A DNA stretch of 64,000 nt from Planococcus kocurii (GTDB lineage: Bacteria; Bacillota; Bacilli; Bacillales_A; Planococcaceae), in the NCBI RefSeq assembly GCF_001465835.2, contig NZ_CP013661.2, positions 1,294,501-1,358,500 of the forward strand. Direction: 5' to 3'. The translations under genes were made by a program, and so were the position numbers. Below, piece after piece: positions 52,710-62,369 of the stretch (its first letter is position 1; each line of letters starts with the position of its first letter). Under the pieces are notes generated by a model that worked only from the letters and a program-made list of their open reading frames with translations, searched no databases and was not told where the DNA came from.

Positions 52710-53372
52710 TCACTCCTCTGAATGAAGTTTCACTTCTAGTATCCCATAATTACCAACTTTCACCTTATCACCAAACTGAACAGGAATCGGTTCTACAAAG
52801 ATTGGGCCATCCACAATCATCGTATGGAATTCTCCTTCTTCTCCGCAGGCATCAATCCCCGCAGCTTCTAGTTCATCAATTAACTCATGTGTAAATTCAC
52901 GTCCTAAAAAGCGTTCATCCAGCCGTGTCGTATCTACAACTGTAATAACAGCCCGAAACCCTTCATCCACCAATTCTTTCAACAGGTTTTTTCGCGGCTC
53001 TTGCCATAGTGGATGATGAACACCGATTTGTGCTTCGGTGCTAACTTTTTGCACCCACTCTAAATGATCTTGCAAATCAATATCGCCATAGACCCCCATA
53101 TTGATACCTTGTGCTTTGAACTTTTTTAAGTGTTCGATAAATTCTTTTTCATATCCAGACCAACTAGCTTTTCCAATGACCAACGGCAAGCCCATACGTT
53201 CAGCTTGTGCTTCCATCACTTCAATCGGCAGGCCATGTGATCGTGATTTGGTACCATCTTCTTCGAACATAGTAAATAATGCGAGGGGCATATGCCCCTC
53301 TAGCACTGCGCGATAATAGGCAAGTGCGGAATCTTTTCCGCCACTCCATGACATAATAAATGATTTTTGCAT
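52710..53372 (-). CDS. Dph6-like ATP pyrophosphatase (adenine nucleotide alpha hydrolase)
   Basis: A 220-residue PP-loop ATPase. The PP-loop is S-W-S-G-G-K-D-S-A near the N-terminus, and the C-terminal G-I-D-A-C-G-E-x-G-E-F-H-T motif marks the diphthine-ammonia ligase (Dph6/MJ0570) family. Bacteria do not make diphthamide, so its amidation target must be another one. It precedes the tandem GNAT gene with no gap. Confidence 0.82.
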   Translation of the reverse strand: MQKSFIMSWSGGKDSALAYYRAVLEGHMPLALFTMFEEDGTKSRSHGLPIEVMEAQAERMGLPLVIGKASWSGYEKEFIEHLKKFKAQGINMGVYGDIDLQDHLEWVQKVSTEAQIGVHHPLWQEPRKNLLKELVDEGFRAVITVVDTTRLDERFLGREFTHELIDELEAAGIDACGEEGEFHTMIVDGPIFVEPIPVQFGDKVKVGNYGILEVKLHSEE

Positions 53373-53542
53373 AACGCACCTCTTCTTTGTAATTCTTTGT
53401 TAGTGTAACTAATTCGCCACAGTTTGGTTAAAACCCTTCCGCATAGAGTCTTTTGAAGTTCTAAAATAATAAAAAAATGAGTAATACGCAAGGAAAAGAT
53501 CGTCTTCATCTCGGCAATTTATCATTAGACATCGCTCTTTCT

Positions 53543-53568
53543 GTTTAGCACAGTAAAGCACAGGGAAA
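53543..53568 (+). promoter_or_regulatory. Candidate sigma-B promoter of the aldehyde dehydrogenase
   Basis: GTTTAG (53543-53548) and GGGAAA (53563-53568) are 14 bases apart, close to GTTTAA-N12-15-GGGWAW. The start codon is 31 bases downstream behind AAAGGAGG, a compact arrangement. Confidence 0.65.
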
Positions 53569-53598
53569 ACTTTAAGCAGAGACAAAGGAGGCATACAC

Positions 53599-55047
53599 AT
53601 GCAACAGCATAAAATGTATATAAATGGGGAGTACAAAGAATCTACAGGAACCGAGTGGATCGATATCATTAATCCTTCGACCGAAGAAATCATTTCGCAA
53701 ACCCCTAAAGGAACTAAAGAAGACGTGGATCGTGCAGTAGAAGCCGCTTTTCAAGCACAAAAAGCATGGGAACTCACGCCTAACATCGAGCGCGGCAAAA
53801 TCGTTCGCAAGCTTGGCGACAAAATTGCTGAAAAACGTGATACATTTATCGATTTATTGCAGGAAGAACAAGGAAAAAGCTATGAATTGGCCAGCGGCGA
53901 AGTTGATCTCGCCATTGATTATTTCCACTATATGTCTGAATGGGCACGACGCATCGAAGGAGAGATTCTACCAAGCGATCGTCCAAATGAAAACATTTTT
54001 ATCTATAAAAAACCAATTGGTGTTGTAGCTGGCATTATTCCTTGGAATTTCCCAGTCTTCATACTTGCCAGAAAAGTAGCAACAGCGCTTGTAACCGGCT
54101 GTACAATTGTTATCAAACCCAGCCAACAAACACCAAACACTGCCATGGAATTCACAAAAATCATCCATGCGATGGATGAGGTTCCAGCAGGTGTCTACAA
54201 TGTTGTAACCGGAACTGGCTCTGAAATCGGCAACGCCTTGGCGTCACACGAAAAAGTGCAACTGGTTACCTTAACCGGTAGTGTTCCAGCAGGCACCAAA
54301 GTAATGGAGGCAGCTGCCAAAAATATCACAAAAGTCAATTTGGAATTAGGCGGTAAGGCACCAGCAATCGTCACTCAAAACGCAGATCTCGACTTGGCAG
54401 CTGAAGCGATCGCCACTTCTCGTTTAGCCAATAATGGACAAGCCTGCACAAACGCTGAACGTGTTTATGTGCATGACAGTGTTGCAGATGAATTCACAAA
54501 CAAAATTATTTCAGTGTTCGAATCGAAAGTTATGGGGGACCCGCGCCAGAACAAAGAAGCTGACATGGGACCACTTGTCAGCCAGGAGCGTCTCGACACC
54601 GTAGACGACATGGTCAAACAAGCAGTAACAGAAGGCGCCACTGTGGCAATTGGCGGAGCACGTGACAGTAGCCGCTCTGGCTTTTTCTACAAACCTACCA
54701 TCTTGACAAATGTTGAACACGATTCAGCTATTATCCGAGATGAAATTTTTGGTCCAGTGTTGCCAATCACCACTTACAGCACCTTAGAAGAAGCGATTGA
54801 AAAAGCCAACGATACAGAATTCGGCTTGTCTTCTTCCATCTACACAGACGATATAAACGAAGCTATGCAAGTTATCAATGAACTGAAGTTCGGTGAAACC
54901 TATGTAAACCGCGAAAATTTTGAAGCAATCCAAGGCTATCACGCCGGTATGCGTAAATCTGGACTTGGCGGAGCAGACGGCAAACATGGCATGGAAGATT
55001 TCCTAGTCACACAAGTCGTTTACATGCAGTATAAAAATAGTAAATAA
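53599..55047 (+). CDS. Aldehyde dehydrogenase (AldA-like)
   Basis: A 482-residue NAD-dependent aldehyde dehydrogenase. The catalytic cysteine lies in N-N-G-Q-A-C-T-N-A-E-R-V and the general-base glutamate in N-L-E-L-G-G-K. Together with I-P-W-N-F-P this is closest to lactaldehyde/glycolaldehyde dehydrogenase (AldA) in pattern. The stress-type promoter suggests removal of toxic aldehydes. Single gene with terminator. Confidence 0.87.
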   Translation: MQQHKMYINGEYKESTGTEWIDIINPSTEEIISQTPKGTKEDVDRAVEAAFQAQKAWELTPNIERGKIVRKLGDKIAEKRDTFIDLLQEEQGKSYELASGEVDLAIDYFHYMSEWARRIEGEILPSDRPNENIFIYKKPIGVVAGIIPWNFPVFILARKVATALVTGCTIVIKPSQQTPNTAMEFTKIIHAMDEVPAGVYNVVTGTGSEIGNALASHEKVQLVTLTGSVPAGTKVMEAAAKNITKVNLELGGKAPAIVTQNADLDLAAEAIATSRLANNGQACTNAERVYVHDSVADEFTNKIISVFESKVMGDPRQNKEADMGPLVSQERLDTVDDMVKQAVTEGATVAIGGARDSSRSGFFYKPTILTNVEHDSAIIRDEIFGPVLPITTYSTLEEAIEKANDTEFGLSSSIYTDDINEAMQVINELKFGETYVNRENFEAIQGYHAGMRKSGLGGADGKHGMEDFLVTQVVYMQYKNSK

Positions 55048-55057
55048 CTAAAAGCAA

Positions 55058-55094
55058 CAAAAAAAGCGGCTGGGATTTTCCCAGCCGCTTTTCA
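55058..55094. terminator. Bidirectional terminator
   Basis: Stem AAAAGCGGCTGGGA with its complement between the convergent aldehyde dehydrogenase and fumC genes. Confidence 0.85.
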
Positions 55095-55099
55095 TCTTG

Positions 55100-56482
55100 T
55101 TATTTTCCTACCATGTTCTCTGGTTTTACCCATTCGTCAAACTGATCAGCAGTCAAATGTCCACTGTTTACGGCAGATTCTTTTAATGTCGTACCTTCTT
55201 TATGTGCTTGTTTAGCAATGGCAGCTGCATTTTCATAACCGATATGCGGGTTCAATGCTGTCACCAACATTAATGAATTGCTGACGTGGTTTTGGATAAC
55301 ATCCAAATTAGCTTCGATGCCTACTGCACAATGATCATTAAAGCTGATCAAGCTGTCCGTTAGAAGACGCACAGACTGCAAGAAGTTGTAAGCGATAACT
55401 GGCTTGAAAACATTCAATTCAAAGTTCCCTTGACTTGCCGAAAAGCCGATGGTTGCATCATTACCCATGACTTGAGCTGCAACCATCGTTAATGCTTCAC
55501 TTTGTGTTGGGTTTACTTTACCTGGCATAATCGAGCTACCCGGCTCGTTTGCAGGAATCGTGATTTCGCCGATTCCGCTACGTGGACCGCTTGCCAACCA
55601 ACGTACGTCGTTGGCAATTTTCATTGCGTCTGCAGCTAATGCTTTAATCGCCCCGTGCGTGTAAACCATTTCGTCATGGCTTGTTAATGCATGGAATTTG
55701 TTTTCTGCAGAAGTAAAGTTAGTACCTACTGCTTCGCTAATGAATTCAGCAACTGAAGGGCCAAATGTTGGATCAGCGTTAATGCCTGTCCCTACTGCAG
55801 TTCCTCCGATTGCCAATTCGCGCATATACTCAACGCTTTCACGAATCATGCGTTCGCTTTTCTCAAGCATATGTCTCCAACCGCTGATTTCTTGTCCAAG
55901 CGTTAGTGGTGTTGCATCCTGTAAATGAGTGCGCCCGATTTTGATCACTTCGTCAAACTTCTTCGCCTTTTCATCCAATGTTGCTTTCAGCTTTTGAACA
56001 GCAGGTACAAGGTTTTCTGTTACAGCTAAAACGCCTGCAACGTGCATAGCCGTTGGATACGTATCGTTAGAGCTTTGAGACATGTTCACATCATCATTGG
56101 GATGAAGTTTTTCAGCTGAATTTTGTTCTGCTAAAATTTCATTTCCGCGACGAGCAAGAACTTCGTTCATGTTCATATTCGACTGCGTACCGCTGCCTGT
56201 CTGCCATACCACTAATGGGAAATGCTCGTTCCACTTGCCTTCAATGACTTCGTTTGCAGCAAGTTCAACAGCTTTCATCTTAGCTTCTGACAATTTCCCA
56301 AGTTTATGGTTTGCTTTAGCTGTTGCTTTTTTCAACTGGGCAAAAGCCATAACCACTTCATGCGGCATACGCTCTGTACCGATTGCAAAGTTTTGTACAC
56401 TGCGCTGCGTTTGCGCGCCCCACATTTTATCTGCTTCAACTTGAATTTCACCAATGGTATCTTTTTCTGTACGATATTGCAT
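55100..56482 (-). CDS. fumC: Class II fumarate hydratase
   Basis: A 460-residue homotetrameric fumarase of the TCA cycle (fumarate to malate). The superfamily signature [11 protein letters not shown] and the [10 protein letters not shown] segment are intact; no iron-sulfur cluster is needed. The ATG at 56482, after GGAGTG, gives the normal N-terminus; the frame remains open further upstream without a good site. Confidence 0.93.
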   Translation of the reverse strand: MQYRTEKDTIGEIQVEADKMWGAQTQRSVQNFAIGTERMPHEVVMAFAQLKKATAKANHKLGKLSEAKMKAVELAANEVIEGKWNEHFPLVVWQTGSGTQSNMNMNEVLARRGNEILAEQNSAEKLHPNDDVNMSQSSNDTYPTAMHVAGVLAVTENLVPAVQKLKATLDEKAKKFDEVIKIGRTHLQDATPLTLGQEISGWRHMLEKSERMIRESVEYMRELAIGGTAVGTGINADPTFGPSVAEFISEAVGTNFTSAENKFHALTSHDEMVYTHGAIKALAADAMKIANDVRWLASGPRSGIGEITIPANEPGSSIMPGKVNPTQSEALTMVAAQVMGNDATIGFSASQGNFELNVFKPVIAYNFLQSVRLLTDSLISFNDHCAVGIEANLDVIQNHVSNSLMLVTALNPHIGYENAAAIAKQAHKEGTTLKESAVNSGHLTADQFDEWVKPENMVGK

Positions 56483-56564
56483 TCCATTCACTCCAATTCT
56501 GTTGTCTATGACTTCTTCTCTTCTATTATAACCACATTTGGCCGCCAAAAAGCGACCTTTCGAG

Positions 56565-58064
56565 TTAAAAGTCGCTGGTTTTGCTACTGAAAAATTCTTC
56601 TATAATTGCTTCATCAGAATGCGGAATATATTTTCCTTTCACGATTTGCGCTCCGTTGATTGAGCCACTGGATAGCAGTACTAAATCATCCGGTCCACTT
56701 TCTTGAAGAGCTGCTAGAACCGCCTCACGCCTCGACTCCGCTGTCACTACGCGTTGCTTGTAAGGCACTGTAAAGCCTTTTAACACCGCATCAATTACTA
56801 AGCTGGGCTCATGAGAACCAGGATGATCCACAGTTACCACAAGAACATCCGCTTTGCCTTCAGCTGCTTTGGCCATCTTCGGCATTTTCGAAAAATCCCG
56901 TATACCAATACCTGCGATAAGTGCAATCAGTCGATTATGCGATAATTTCTTAACTTCTTGCAAGACGGCCGACAAGGCGACAGGTGTATGGGCATAATCC
57001 AAGATGATTTTCCGATTTTCAGGACCTTGGATTACTTGAAAGCGCCCTTCCACTTGAGACATCTTCGGCAAAACCGCCAAAATCTCTTCTATACGGACGC
57101 CCGATAAAAGAGCCGCACCAATCGCCGCCGTTAAATTGGCCGCATTGTATTCGCCGAAAAGAGGTACGTGAATTGGCCAACACTCCTCTTCGTAATATAA
57201 ATCAAATTTCAAGCCCGTGTCTGAAGATTCACAAGCCGTCCAAATCAAATCGGCACTAGAATCCATTTGGTTGCTGTATGTTAAATGAGGATAGTGAACA
57301 ACCTCCAAAATCTCTTTAGCCATGCCTTCGTCATCCATGTTGATTACAGCCGCTTTAGACTGTTTAAACAACATTAATTTGGATTGAAGGTAATGATCAA
57401 ATGTCTTATGATATTCCAAATGCTCTTCCGAAATGTTGGTATGAATCGCTACATCAAAACGAATCCCTTCGACGCGTTTTTGATCTAATGCAATAGAAGT
57501 GACTTCCATTGCTACTGCACGATCTTTTTCCAATACAAAACGCGCAAAAATTTTATGGAGATCAGAAGAAATTGGCGTCGTGGGAGTGCTTTTAAAAAAA
57601 GGAATCTTGCCATCCGTTCTTAAAATTCCGGTCGTCCCGATAAATCCACAGGAAATGCCAAGAAGATTGAACAAATCGTAGACATAAGTAGCTGTAGTTG
57701 TTTTACCATTAGTTCCCGTAACAGCAACCTTGATTAAATCTTCTTGAGGCGAGTGATAAAAAAAATCAGACATATAGGCAAGTGCCAGCCGAACGTCCGC
57801 AACTACCGCGAAAGATAGATTGGGTTGTTTTTTTGCATGTTCAGTTAGTAACAGTTTATCGGATCCTATAATTGTTGTGGCTCCTCCAGCAATGGCCTCG
57901 TTGATATATAAATGTCCATCTGTGTGTTCGCCAAGCACGCAAAAGAAAGCACAACCTGGAGTAACTAATGTGGAATTGTACTCAATCGAGCTGATTGTTG
58001 ATTTTTCAGGTCCAAATTGCATAAGGATCGGAAAAGAAGGAATCGTGCAAAGTTGTATATCCAT
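56565..58064 (-). CDS. MurE paralogue (Mur ligase family)
   Basis: A 499-residue Mur ligase. The ATP loop is G-T-N-G-K-T-T-T, and H-L-E-Y-H, Y-L-Q-S-K (carbamylated-lysine position) and L-D-Y-A-H-T-P match MurE. The amino-acid selection motif, D-N-P-R in diaminopimelate enzymes, reads D-H-P-G-S-H-E-P, and the canonical S-S-H-A-L reads T-S-I-A-L. It lies outside any division cluster. It may add L-lysine or another residue to UDP-MurNAc-L-Ala-D-Glu, or act on another substrate. The ATG at 58064 follows GAGGAG. Confidence 0.8.
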   Translation of the reverse strand: MDIQLCTIPSFPILMQFGPEKSTISSIEYNSTLVTPGCAFFCVLGEHTDGHLYINEAIAGGATTIIGSDKLLLTEHAKKQPNLSFAVVADVRLALAYMSDFFYHSPQEDLIKVAVTGTNGKTTTATYVYDLFNLLGISCGFIGTTGILRTDGKIPFFKSTPTTPISSDLHKIFARFVLEKDRAVAMEVTSIALDQKRVEGIRFDVAIHTNISEEHLEYHKTFDHYLQSKLMLFKQSKAAVINMDDEGMAKEILEVVHYPHLTYSNQMDSSADLIWTACESSDTGLKFDLYYEEECWPIHVPLFGEYNAANLTAAIGAALLSGVRIEEILAVLPKMSQVEGRFQVIQGPENRKIILDYAHTPVALSAVLQEVKKLSHNRLIALIAGIGIRDFSKMPKMAKAAEGKADVLVVTVDHPGSHEPSLVIDAVLKGFTVPYKQRVVTAESRREAVLAALQESGPDDLVLLSSGSINGAQIVKGKYIPHSDEAIIEEFFSSKTSDF

Positions 58065-58212
58065 TAAAAGGCTCCTCAAGGAAAATTCAAGTCAAATACC
58101 TATGGTTTCACAGGGATATGTATCATTATTCTATCATTTCCGTCTTGCATCGCAAACAGTTTTAATTTAACTTTTCTGAAATGAAGTTATTTTCTATCAT
58201 TTCACAGAAATC

Positions 58213-58252
58213 AAAAAAGCCTTTACTCAAAACAATTCGAGTAAAGGTTTTT
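58213..58252 (-). terminator. Terminator of yuaF-floT
   Basis: A stem AAAAACCTTTACTCG pairing with GAGTAAAGGCTTTTTT, ending in T on the minus strand. Confidence 0.82.
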
Positions 58253-58259
58253 CTACTTT

Positions 58260-59789
58260 TTACACTTCTATTTTCTTTGCAGGTTGCTCTTTTTCAGCCA
58301 GTTCATACCGTAGCTGTTCAATTGTTTGTGCATACTCCGATTTCCCTGTTAAGTTCTCCAACATTTCTCGCACATCAATTCCGGAAGATTCTTTTAGCGT
58401 TTCTTGCAATGTGGACATTAAGTTGGTTGCATACGAAGTTACTTTATTGGCACCGCCACCTTCACCGCTACCCGTATCCACAACCGTAATCTTATCAATA
58501 TTGGCGAGTGGGCTAGCGATTTCTCGGGCATATTCCGGTAACATTTTGACAATCATATCTAGTGTCGCTGCCTGGCCATACATTTCAAAAGCTTCAGCAA
58601 TTTTCCGTTTCGCTTCAGCTTCTGCTAAACCACGTAAACGGATGATGTCCGCTTCTGATTCTCCTTGCGCGCGCTGGGAATCTGCTCGCGCTTGGCCATC
58701 TAAGCGAATTTTCTCTGCATCGGCTTTTGCCATTGCTTCCACGCGGTATTTCTGGGCGTCTGCATCTGCCAATTGCTTAGACTTTTCTGCTTCTGCCGCT
58801 TGTTCAACCGAATAGCGGTCCGCATCTGCTTTTTTCTTTACTTCAGAATCGTATTGTCGTTCACGACGCTGAATTTCTTTTTCTTCTAATTCAATCTGTT
58901 TTTGTCGTTCGATAATTTGAATTTGCATCTCCTGTTCGACAACTTCCTGCTTGGCTTTTGCCGTTTCAAGTTCGTACGCTTGATCGGCACGAGCTTTTGC
59001 AATATCTTGCTCCCGTCGATATTCAGCTACTTTTAGCAAATTTTCTTTTTCTGCTTCAGCAATTTCTGTCGCCCGTTCAATTTCAGCACGCTGAGCATCT
59101 TTCCCTGCTTCAGCACGTTTAATGCGCGTCTGCATTTCAGACTCTGCTGTTGAAATATCGGCATCTCGTTTTACTTGGGCGATTCGTGCTTTCCCCAACG
59201 AATCCAAATAACCGTTTTTATCTCGAACGTCTTTGATTGTAAACGAAACGATAATAAGGCCCATTTTTGCTAAGTCATGCGACGCGACACGCTGCACTTC
59301 TTGTGAAAACTTATCGCGGTTTTTATAAATCTCTTCAACTGTCATTGAACCAAGTATCGAACGTAAATGACCTTCTAGCACTTCTTTTGCTTCGTTTTCT
59401 CGGTCTTCTTTTGATTTTCCAAGGAATTGCTCAGCAGCTGTTGCTATTTCTGAGATAGAGCCGCCGATTTTAATGATTGCAGTTCCATCCGCCATAACCG
59501 GCACGCCTTGCTCTGTATAAACTTCAGGTGTTGTTACTTCCAACTTGCTAGACAATAAGCTCAAAGGAGCCGCTTGCTGGAATACCGGTAACAGGAACGT
59601 ACCTCCTCCGCGTATAATCTTGATTCGATTTCCTGAATCGTCGGTATGCACATTCTTCGACCCCAAATAACTACCTGTCACAATCAGCGCTTCATCCGGC
59701 CCTACAGTCTTGTATTTAGTAATATAAACCCCGACAATCGCCAATAAAACAAAGCCAGCAACTCCCAATGCAATCAAGCCCATCTCCAT
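58260..59789 (-). CDS. floT: Flotillin FloT (YuaG)
   Basis: A 509-residue flotillin, the same length as Bacillus FloT. An N-terminal membrane hairpin/span (residues 3-25) is followed by the SPFH domain and a long alanine/glutamate-rich coiled coil (about residues 210-400, A-E-A-E-K-E type repeats). It scaffolds fluid membrane microdomains and helps organise signalling and secretion complexes. The ATG at 59789 follows AGGGGG. It lies one base after the yuaF stop. Confidence 0.93.
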   Translation of the reverse strand: MEMGLIALGVAGFVLLAIVGVYITKYKTVGPDEALIVTGSYLGSKNVHTDDSGNRIKIIRGGGTFLLPVFQQAAPLSLLSSKLEVTTPEVYTEQGVPVMADGTAIIKIGGSISEIATAAEQFLGKSKEDRENEAKEVLEGHLRSILGSMTVEEIYKNRDKFSQEVQRVASHDLAKMGLIIVSFTIKDVRDKNGYLDSLGKARIAQVKRDADISTAESEMQTRIKRAEAGKDAQRAEIERATEIAEAEKENLLKVAEYRREQDIAKARADQAYELETAKAKQEVVEQEMQIQIIERQKQIELEEKEIQRRERQYDSEVKKKADADRYSVEQAAEAEKSKQLADADAQKYRVEAMAKADAEKIRLDGQARADSQRAQGESEADIIRLRGLAEAEAKRKIAEAFEMYGQAATLDMIVKMLPEYAREIASPLANIDKITVVDTGSGEGGGANKVTSYATNLMSTLQETLKESSGIDVREMLENLTGKSEYAQTIEQLRYELAEKEQPAKKIEV

Positions 59790-59790
59790 T

Positions 59791-60348
59791 TCAAATCCCC
59801 CTAGCCATTTTTGTTTTCTTTCCAAAATTTACTGGCACGTAAGCTCGAACGTATAAAGTGCCGTCATTTACTTCAACAATCAGTACTTTCTCGTCTTGAC
59901 CAATGGCTTCATTGTCATAGCCCGCTGCACGCTTTGAAATCATTCCCGCGTAGGTTTCTAGGACTACTTCGCCGTAACCATCGACAGGAATTGGAGTGAT
60001 GACATTGGCCACTTGACCAGGTAACGAATCTTCTGAATAAGCAATAGATGATTCGGCAGAAGACAATGGCAATAAAATAAAAAAATAAAGTAAAAGATCT
60101 AATAACACTGCCGCTACTACAGCAATTCCTAATACTGACCATTCGTCAAATGTGGTCGCCGTTTCTAACAAAAAGCCGATTGCGGAGCCCATCGTCACAA
60201 ATGCAAGAATCACAATTGGATTAAACACCGGAAATCCTTCTCCAAATTGGGCGACTTCGCCAAAAAAGACACATAAAACAGTTAATGCACCGGCTGCAAG
60301 CAGAATGTACATATAGAGTTGTTCCATCGGAAAACCAAAAACCTCCAT
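59791..60348 (-). CDS. yuaF: NfeD-like membrane protein YuaF
   Basis: A 185-residue protein with four to five N-terminal spans and a C-terminal OB-fold domain (V-D-G-Y-G-E-V..., V-N-D-G-T-L-Y-V-R). YuaF-type NfeD proteins are partners of flotillin. The ATG at 60348 lies seven bases after GGGAGG. With floT it forms a sigma-W-type envelope-stress operon; yuaI, third in Bacillus, is not downstream. Confidence 0.9.
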   Translation of the reverse strand: MEVFGFPMEQLYMYILLAAGALTVLCVFFGEVAQFGEGFPVFNPIVILAFVTMGSAIGFLLETATTFDEWSVLGIAVVAAVLLDLLLYFFILLPLSSAESSIAYSEDSLPGQVANVITPIPVDGYGEVVLETYAGMISKRAAGYDNEAIGQDEKVLIVEVNDGTLYVRAYVPVNFGKKTKMARGI

Positions 60349-60395
60349 TCCAAAACCTCCCATTCAAGTAAAATGATTTCCACATTACTTAGTAG

Positions 60396-60421
60396 TACGA
60401 ATAATACAGGAAGAAGTTTCA
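60396..60421 (-). promoter_or_regulatory. Sigma-W promoter of yuaF-floT
   Basis: TGAAAC (60416-60421) and CGTA (60396-60399) are separated by exactly 16 bases, a full match to the Bacillus sigma-W consensus. The start codon is about 48 bases downstream. Confidence 0.88.
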
Positions 60422-60440
60422 GAATCATTTGAAATACACA

Positions 60441-60472
60441 AAAAAACCCGTTCTTTTTACAGAACGGGTTTT
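60441..60472 (-). terminator. Terminator of the GNAT gene
   Basis: A stem AAAACCCGTTCT with its complement; the GNAT stop codon is in the loop region. It separates the GNAT gene from the sigma-W promoter. Confidence 0.8.
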
Positions 60473-61170
60473 GCAAACTGAAGTTCATAGAAGCCGTGCA
60501 CTAGCTGAAAATCAATGCCTACGTATCCTTCGTCAAGCAATTGTTGTTGCTTTTTCAGATCATCTAACTTTACCGTGACATGGCTGGTATAGTGAGCGAC
60601 TGGGTTTTCTAAATCTTTCACCAGGATATAGCGAACCAATCCTGCATACTTTTCTTTTAAGGCAGCTATATACATTACCTGTGTAAACTTGTCTTTCAAA
60701 CTTGGAATATTCATTGGCGCAACCGTACAGCAAATATAGCGAAACTCATCTTCAAGATTAGGCAATTCTTTCATGATAACTTCGGCCAATTTTTGCTGCA
60801 AGCGGTTACCGCGGTATTCGGGCAGCACCACAGAAATTTCTTGGTAAATCACTTTCGGCAACTCCTCTGGTGATAGACCAATATCCCATCCCAAATGCTC
60901 TTCGTCAATTTCTGGAATTAGTAATGCCCTAAAACCAATCAACTCATTCTCGACAAATGCCCCTATCAGCAAACCTTTCTGATTGAGGATAAACAAGAAC
61001 TCTTCGGTAGTTAAAGCTTGTAGCGTAGCCTTTTCGGAAAGCGATTCCATTACTTTTGCTTGAACCTGTTCGATCACAGGTAAATCTTCCAAGTATAGGC
61101 GCTTCATTGAAAAAGGAAGTTTTTTATGAAGCACTTGGTTTGTTATTGTGCCTTCATGCAGCAACTTCAT
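60457..61170 (-). CDS. GNAT family N-acetyltransferase
   Basis: A 237-residue protein with the GNAT core: V-L-P-E-Y-R-G-N-R-L-Q-Q-K (acetyl-CoA loop, near residue 118) and I-C-C-T-V-A-P-M-N. The loop is less canonical than Q-x-x-G-x-A. No substrate is evident. It is placed immediately upstream of the flotillin operon, where Bacillus has the GNAT gene yuaI downstream, but there is no clear orthology. Confidence 0.75.
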   Translation of the reverse strand: MKLLHEGTITNQVLHKKLPFSMKRLYLEDLPVIEQVQAKVMESLSEKATLQALTTEEFLFILNQKGLLIGAFVENELIGFRALLIPEIDEEHLGWDIGLSPEELPKVIYQEISVVLPEYRGNRLQQKLAEVIMKELPNLEDEFRYICCTVAPMNIPSLKDKFTQVMYIAALKEKYAGLVRYILVKDLENPVAHYTSHVTVKLDDLKKQQQLLDEGYVGIDFQLVHGFYELQFAKPVL

Positions 61171-61269
61171 TAGCCATTCCCCTCCATCTATTTAGATAGC
61201 TTTAGAATACCACTTCCACCTGTTAACGTCTGCACATTTTCTTATTAACCCATTGAGCAGAAAATTTTT

Positions 61270-61809
61270 CTAGAAATCTGAAATAGACGTTGTGGCTTTC
61301 TCTTTTAAAAATTCGTCAATATCTTGTTGATTGCGCAAAAAAAAGACGCTGTTCTGAGGACTTTCTTCTATAAACTGTGCTAGCCGTTTTCTCATTTTTA
61401 CTTTTCTCGCACGATACGTAGAAATAATAAACGTAAAAAATCCTCTATCTAGTTTTTCTGGACAGCCACTTGCCATATCCGGGCGATTTTTTCCGTGGTA
61501 CATGATTCTTCGCTTAACTACACGATACAGACAAACAGCAAGAGGACGCTCCAAATAGATGATTGTATCTGCTCGTTTCCGACGAATGTCATAGGTGGTC
61601 GAGTAGTTGCCTTCAATAATCCAGCATTGCTGGTCAACTAAGTTCTTTTGATTTTCACTAAATTCTTCATGACTGCTTTCCACCCACCCCGGCTTCCAAA
61701 AATACGTATCTAAGTGATAGACGGGTATTGCTAATTGTTCAGCCAACCTTCTTGCAAAGCTTGATTTGCCAACACCAGATGAAACACCGAGCACTATAAT
61801 TCTCTCCAT
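61270..61809 (-). CDS. P-loop kinase-like protein (topology-modulation/FlaR family)
   Basis: A 179-residue nucleotide-binding protein with Walker A G-V-S-S-G-V-G-K-S-S at residues 8-17 and adenylate/shikimate-kinase-like layout (H-L-D-T-Y-F-W-K-P-G-W, then I-I-E-G-N-Y). It belongs to the group often annotated as topology modulation proteins. The actual substrate is unknown. Confidence 0.75.
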   Translation of the reverse strand: MERIIVLGVSSGVGKSSFARRLAEQLAIPVYHLDTYFWKPGWVESSHEEFSENQKNLVDQQCWIIEGNYSTTYDIRRKRADTIIYLERPLAVCLYRVVKRRIMYHGKNRPDMASGCPEKLDRGFFTFIISTYRARKVKMRKRLAQFIEESPQNSVFFLRNQQDIDEFLKEKATTSISDF

Positions 61810-61899
61810 ACTGCACCCTCCTCACTACTTTTTTCTTTGGCTTTTCATTATCATACACAAGGAATCTAGACTGTAGCAAAAAGAATATTTCATAATCAC

Positions 61900-61928
61900 T
61901 TGCAATATATGTAACCCCGTGTTATTCT
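61900..61928 (+). promoter_or_regulatory. csp promoter
   Basis: TTGCAA (61900-61905) and TATTCT (61923-61928) with 17 bases between. The leader to the start codon is about 110 bases, as usual for cold-shock mRNAs. Confidence 0.75.
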
Positions 61929-62044
61929 AAGGAAGAATTATTTTTGTTCGGATAACTTTTTACGAAGTGTCAGATGTTCATCTGCAAGATTTGAGCAAGG
62001 ATAGTAATACAATGTATGCTCACGCATACGAGGAGGAAATACAC

Positions 62045-62245
62045 ATGGAACAAGGTAAAGTAAAATGGTTTAACTCAGAAAAAGGATTTGGCTTCATCGA
62101 ACGCGAAGGCGGCGACGATGTATTCGTACATTTCTCTGCAATCCAAAGCGAAGGCTTTAAATCACTTGACGAAGGTCAAGAAGTAACGTTTGATATCGAG
62201 CAAGGCCAACGCGGTCTTCAAGCTACTAACGTTCAAAAAGCTTAA
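62045..62245 (+). CDS. cspB: Cold shock protein (CspA/CspB family)
   Basis: A 66-residue single-strand nucleic-acid chaperone. RNP1 is K-G-F-G-F-I-E and RNP2 V-F-V-H-F. The protein is complete and acidic. The ATG at 62045 follows GAGGAAATACAC. The long leader likely folds in a temperature-dependent way. Confidence 0.95.
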   Translation: MEQGKVKWFNSEKGFGFIEREGGDDVFVHFSAIQSEGFKSLDEGQEVTFDIEQGQRGLQATNVQKA

Positions 62246-62256
62246 TTTAACTTATC

Positions 62257-62288
62257 AATGAACTCTTCTTCGGAAGAGTTCATTTTTT
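62257..62288 (+). terminator. Terminator of cspB
   Basis: A 12-base-pair stem AATGAACTCTTC with its complement around TTCG, followed by a T-run. Confidence 0.88.
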
Positions 62289-62301
62289 ATTATTATTTTT
62301 T

Positions 62302-62354
62302 AAAGGGGCTGTCCCACAAGGTCATGAACAATGACGTTTTGGGACAGCCCCTTT
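62302..62354. repeat. Palindromic element, copy B (GGTCATGAACAATGAC core)
   Basis: Same core as 1823-1877, with a stem GGGGCTGTCCCACAA/TTTGGGACAGCCCC. Two stem positions differ from copy A with the partner base changed to match. Confidence 0.78.
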
Positions 62355-62369
62355 TACATACAATCCAAA

